Origin: Propionibacteriaceae bacterium
GTDB taxonomy: Bacteria; Actinomycetota; Actinomycetes; Propionibacteriales; Propionibacteriaceae
Assembly: GCA_030537675.1 (NCBI GenBank)
Contig: JAUNVL010000005.1
Location: 1-64,000 of the forward strand
Length of the DNA: 64,000 bases
Direction: 5' to 3'
Shown: piece after piece, positions 62,154 to 64,000 of the stretch
Position numbering within the stretch: the first letter of the stretch is position 1
Layout of the letters: each line of letters starts with the position of its first letter
Notes under the pieces: generated by a model
Told to the model about the DNA's origin: nothing
Seen by the model: only the letters and a program-made list of their open reading frames with translations
Databases searched by the model: none
Program-made: the position numbers and the translations under genes

Positions 62154-62917
62154 TGGCAAGCGAGAAGGCCAAGGCACTGGCGGCCAAGCAGAAGGCCGAC
62201 ATCAAAGCGGAGAAGGAACGCCGCAAGAATTCCAAGGACCCCTCGGACTGGGGCCGCTGGCGCCAGTTCGCAGAGACGTACAAGATCACGGCCCAGTACG
62301 ACAAACCGCTGCCCTGGATTCTCCTGGGCGCAGGTCTCGGCGTCTTCGCGATCTTCCTGATCATCGGGTTCGTGCTGAAGTCCCCCATCATCTGGGGCTT
62401 CCTGGGGCTCTCGGCAGGCATCGTCGCCGCGATGGGCCTGTTCGTGCTCCGCGCGAAGAAGGCCGCATACCGCCGCTTCGAGGGCCAGGCCGGTTCGGCC
62501 GAGGTGGCCCTGCAGATGCTGGGCAAGAAGTGGAAGTACACCCCCGTCATCACCGCCAGCCGCAACCGCGACTCCGTTGACGTCATCCACCGGGCGCTCG
62601 GCCCGGGCGGCCTCGTACTGATCGGCGAAGGCGACGCACGGGCACTCAAGGCACAGCTCGCCAGCGAGAAGCGCAAGCACGAGCAGGTGGCCTACGGCGT
62701 GGGTGTGATGGTGATCCAGATGGGCAAGGGCGGCGGCCAGATTCCCCTGGACAAGCTCTCGAACCACATCAAGAAGCTCCCGAAGCAACTGTCCCCCGCC
62801 AAGGTCGAGGAGGTCTCCGCGCGGTTGCGGGCCCTCGACGCGATGCGGCCCAAGATGCCGGTCCCGAAGGGACCCATGTCCACCAAGGGCGCCCGCCAGG
62901 CCATGCGGGGCCGCTGA
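62153..62917 (+). CDS. DUF4191 family membrane protein
   Basis: 254 residues. A Lys-rich N-terminus precedes two membrane helices (~55-105: LPWILLGAGLGVFAIFLIIG and WGFLGLSAGIVAAMGLFVLR) and a basic C-terminal domain. DUF4191 (Rv2219-like) follows lipA across actinobacteria; function unknown. It is translationally coupled to lipA. Confidence 0.9.
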   Translation: MASEKAKALAAKQKADIKAEKERRKNSKDPSDWGRWRQFAETYKITAQYDKPLPWILLGAGLGVFAIFLIIGFVLKSPIIWGFLGLSAGIVAAMGLFVLRAKKAAYRRFEGQAGSAEVALQMLGKKWKYTPVITASRNRDSVDVIHRALGPGGLVLIGEGDARALKAQLASEKRKHEQVAYGVGVMVIQMGKGGGQIPLDKLSNHIKKLPKQLSPAKVEEVSARLRALDAMRPKMPVPKGPMSTKGARQAMRGR

Positions 62918-62923
62918 TCCACT

Positions 62924-64000
62924 GTGGCGAACCTTGTCAACCTCGAAGCCGTCACGCACGGCTTCGGCACCCGCATCCTGCTCGACAACATCTCCACCGG
63001 TATCGCCGCGGGTGAGGTCATCGGCGTCGTCGGCCGCAACGGCGACGGCAAGACCACCCTGCTGCGCATCCTGACGGGACAGCTGGAACCCGACCAGGGC
63101 CGCGTCACCATCTCCGGCTCCACCTCCATCGGGGTCCTCACGCAGGAGCACGTCGGCCACCCGGACGAGAGCGTCCGCGACGTCATCCTCGACGGTGAAC
63201 CGGACCACGTCTGGGCCGCTGATGCCCAGCGGCGTGGGCTGGTGGAGTCCCTGCTCGCCGGCATTGACCTGGACCGTCTCATCGGCACGCTCTCCGGCGG
63301 TGAGCGTCGCCGCGTCGGACTCGTGGAGGTGCTTCTCGAGAACCACGACCTGGTCGTGCTTGACGAGCCCACCAACCACCTCGACGTCGAGGCCATCGCC
63401 TACCTCGCCGACCACCTGGCAGCCCGCACGCGTGCCGGGCTGGCGATGATGGTCGTCAGCCACGACCGCTGGTTCCTCGACGCAGTGTGCACCCGCATCT
63501 GGGAAGTCCACGACGGCGTCATCGACGCCTACGACGGTGGCTATGCCGCCTACGTGCTGGCCCGTGTCGAGCGGCAGCGGCAGGCAGCCACCAACGAGGC
63601 CCGGCGCCAGAACCTCGCCCGGAAGGAACTGGCGTGGCTGCGTCGCGGCGCCCCGGCCCGCACCGCGAAGCCCAAGTTCCGCATCGAAGCGGCCGAGACC
63701 CTCATCAGCGACGTTCCGCCACCGCGCGACAAGCTCGCCCTGCAGCAGTTCGCCATGACCCGCCTCGGCAAGGACGTCTTCGACCTCACGAACGTGAAGT
63801 ACGCCATCGGTGGCCGGACCCTGCTGAGCAGCCTCACCTGGTCCATCGGGCCGGGTGAGCGCATCGGACTCGTGGGCGTCAACGGCGCCGGCAAGACCTC
63901 CCTGCTGGAACTGCTCGCGGGACTTCGCGAGCCCAACGCGGGCAAGATCAAGAGTGGTCAGACGCTGCGCCTCGGCTATCTCTCGCAGGCCGTCGTGGAA
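62924..64000 (+). CDS. ABC-F family ATPase (partial)
   Basis: The first 359 codons of an ABC-F protein of about 550-600 residues, cut by the right edge. The first ABC domain is complete (VGRNGDGKTTLL, LSGGERRRVGL, VVLDEPTNHLDVEA, SHDRWFLD), then the inter-domain linker, then the second Walker A (VGVNGAGKTSLL). There are no membrane segments. ABC-F proteins act on ribosomes; Uup-like by general resemblance. The GTG start is 6 nt after DUF4191 with no clear Shine-Dalgarno. Confidence 0.9.
   Translation, partial: MANLVNLEAVTHGFGTRILLDNISTGIAAGEVIGVVGRNGDGKTTLLRILTGQLEPDQGRVTISGSTSIGVLTQEHVGHPDESVRDVILDGEPDHVWAADAQRRGLVESLLAGIDLDRLIGTLSGGERRRVGLVEVLLENHDLVVLDEPTNHLDVEAIAYLADHLAARTRAGLAMMVVSHDRWFLDAVCTRIWEVHDGVIDAYDGGYAAYVLARVERQRQAATNEARRQNLARKELAWLRRGAPARTAKPKFRIEAAETLISDVPPPRDKLALQQFAMTRLGKDVFDLTNVKYAIGGRTLLSSLTWSIGPGERIGLVGVNGAGKTSLLELLAGLREPNAGKIKSGQTLRLGYLSQAVVE

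Overview
The window is a gene-dense, high-GC piece of an actinobacterial chromosome with about 60 genes. I see no tRNA, rRNA, insertion sequence, prophage or CRISPR array. The gene set and order (metF, polyprenyl synthase, PASTA kinase, class II DAHP synthase, PlsC, NlpC/P60, DnaQ-UvrC fusion, trpD, ctaE-qcrCAB, ctaC, erpA, glycerate kinase, leucyl aminopeptidase, E2-lipB-lipA-DUF4191) closely follow, from memory, the Mycobacterium tuberculosis Rv2172c-Rv2219 neighbourhood. This is therefore an ancestral actinobacterial backbone. A member of the Propionibacteriales is my best guess, but that is inference only.

Layout. 1-3 kb (minus strand): a DNA-damage cassette of DUF6504, a SAV_6107-type HEPN protein and DnaE2 polymerase (cut by the window edge), behind a perfect SOS box. 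3-9.8 kb: small membrane proteins, a methyltransferase remnant, inositol monophosphatase, nucleotidyltransferase, a Thr-rich membrane protein and an FAD-type oxidoreductase. 9.8-11.4 kb: CcdA and DsbA for extracytoplasmic thiol chemistry. 11.6-29 kb: HelD-like motor, MetF, polyprenyl synthase, CtpE-like P-type ATPase, PknL-like kinase, DMT exporter, threonine aldolase, AroG, MacR/MacS-like two-component pair and PlsC. 29-37 kb: NlpC/P60 hydrolase, a small Cys-rich protein, exonuclease-GIY-YIG fusion, cyclophilin, sunset-domain protein, prepilin peptidase, TrpD and a lone receiver protein.

36-49 kb carries nearly the whole aerobic terminal branch: ctaG, ctaE-qcrC-qcrA-qcrB on plus and ctaC-ctaD-ctaF on minus, with guaB1 and an ABC-2 exporter pair between them and erpA beside them. 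QcrC is diheme and CtaC lacks a cytochrome c domain, as expected for the actinobacterial bc1-aa3 supercomplex. 49-54 kb: glycerate kinase-PspAA-PspA, DUF3043 and leucyl aminopeptidase. 54-63 kb: lpdA, a two-lipoyl-domain E2, lipB, lipA and DUF4191, which form and lipoylate 2-oxoacid dehydrogenase. The window ends inside an ABC-F ATPase.

Two patterns run through the window. Many start codons on both strands lie exactly 6-7 nt after a TANNNT-like -10 hexamer, often with no Shine-Dalgarno sequence, which points to leaderless transcripts. Several convergent gene pairs overlap tail to tail, by up to 77 bp.
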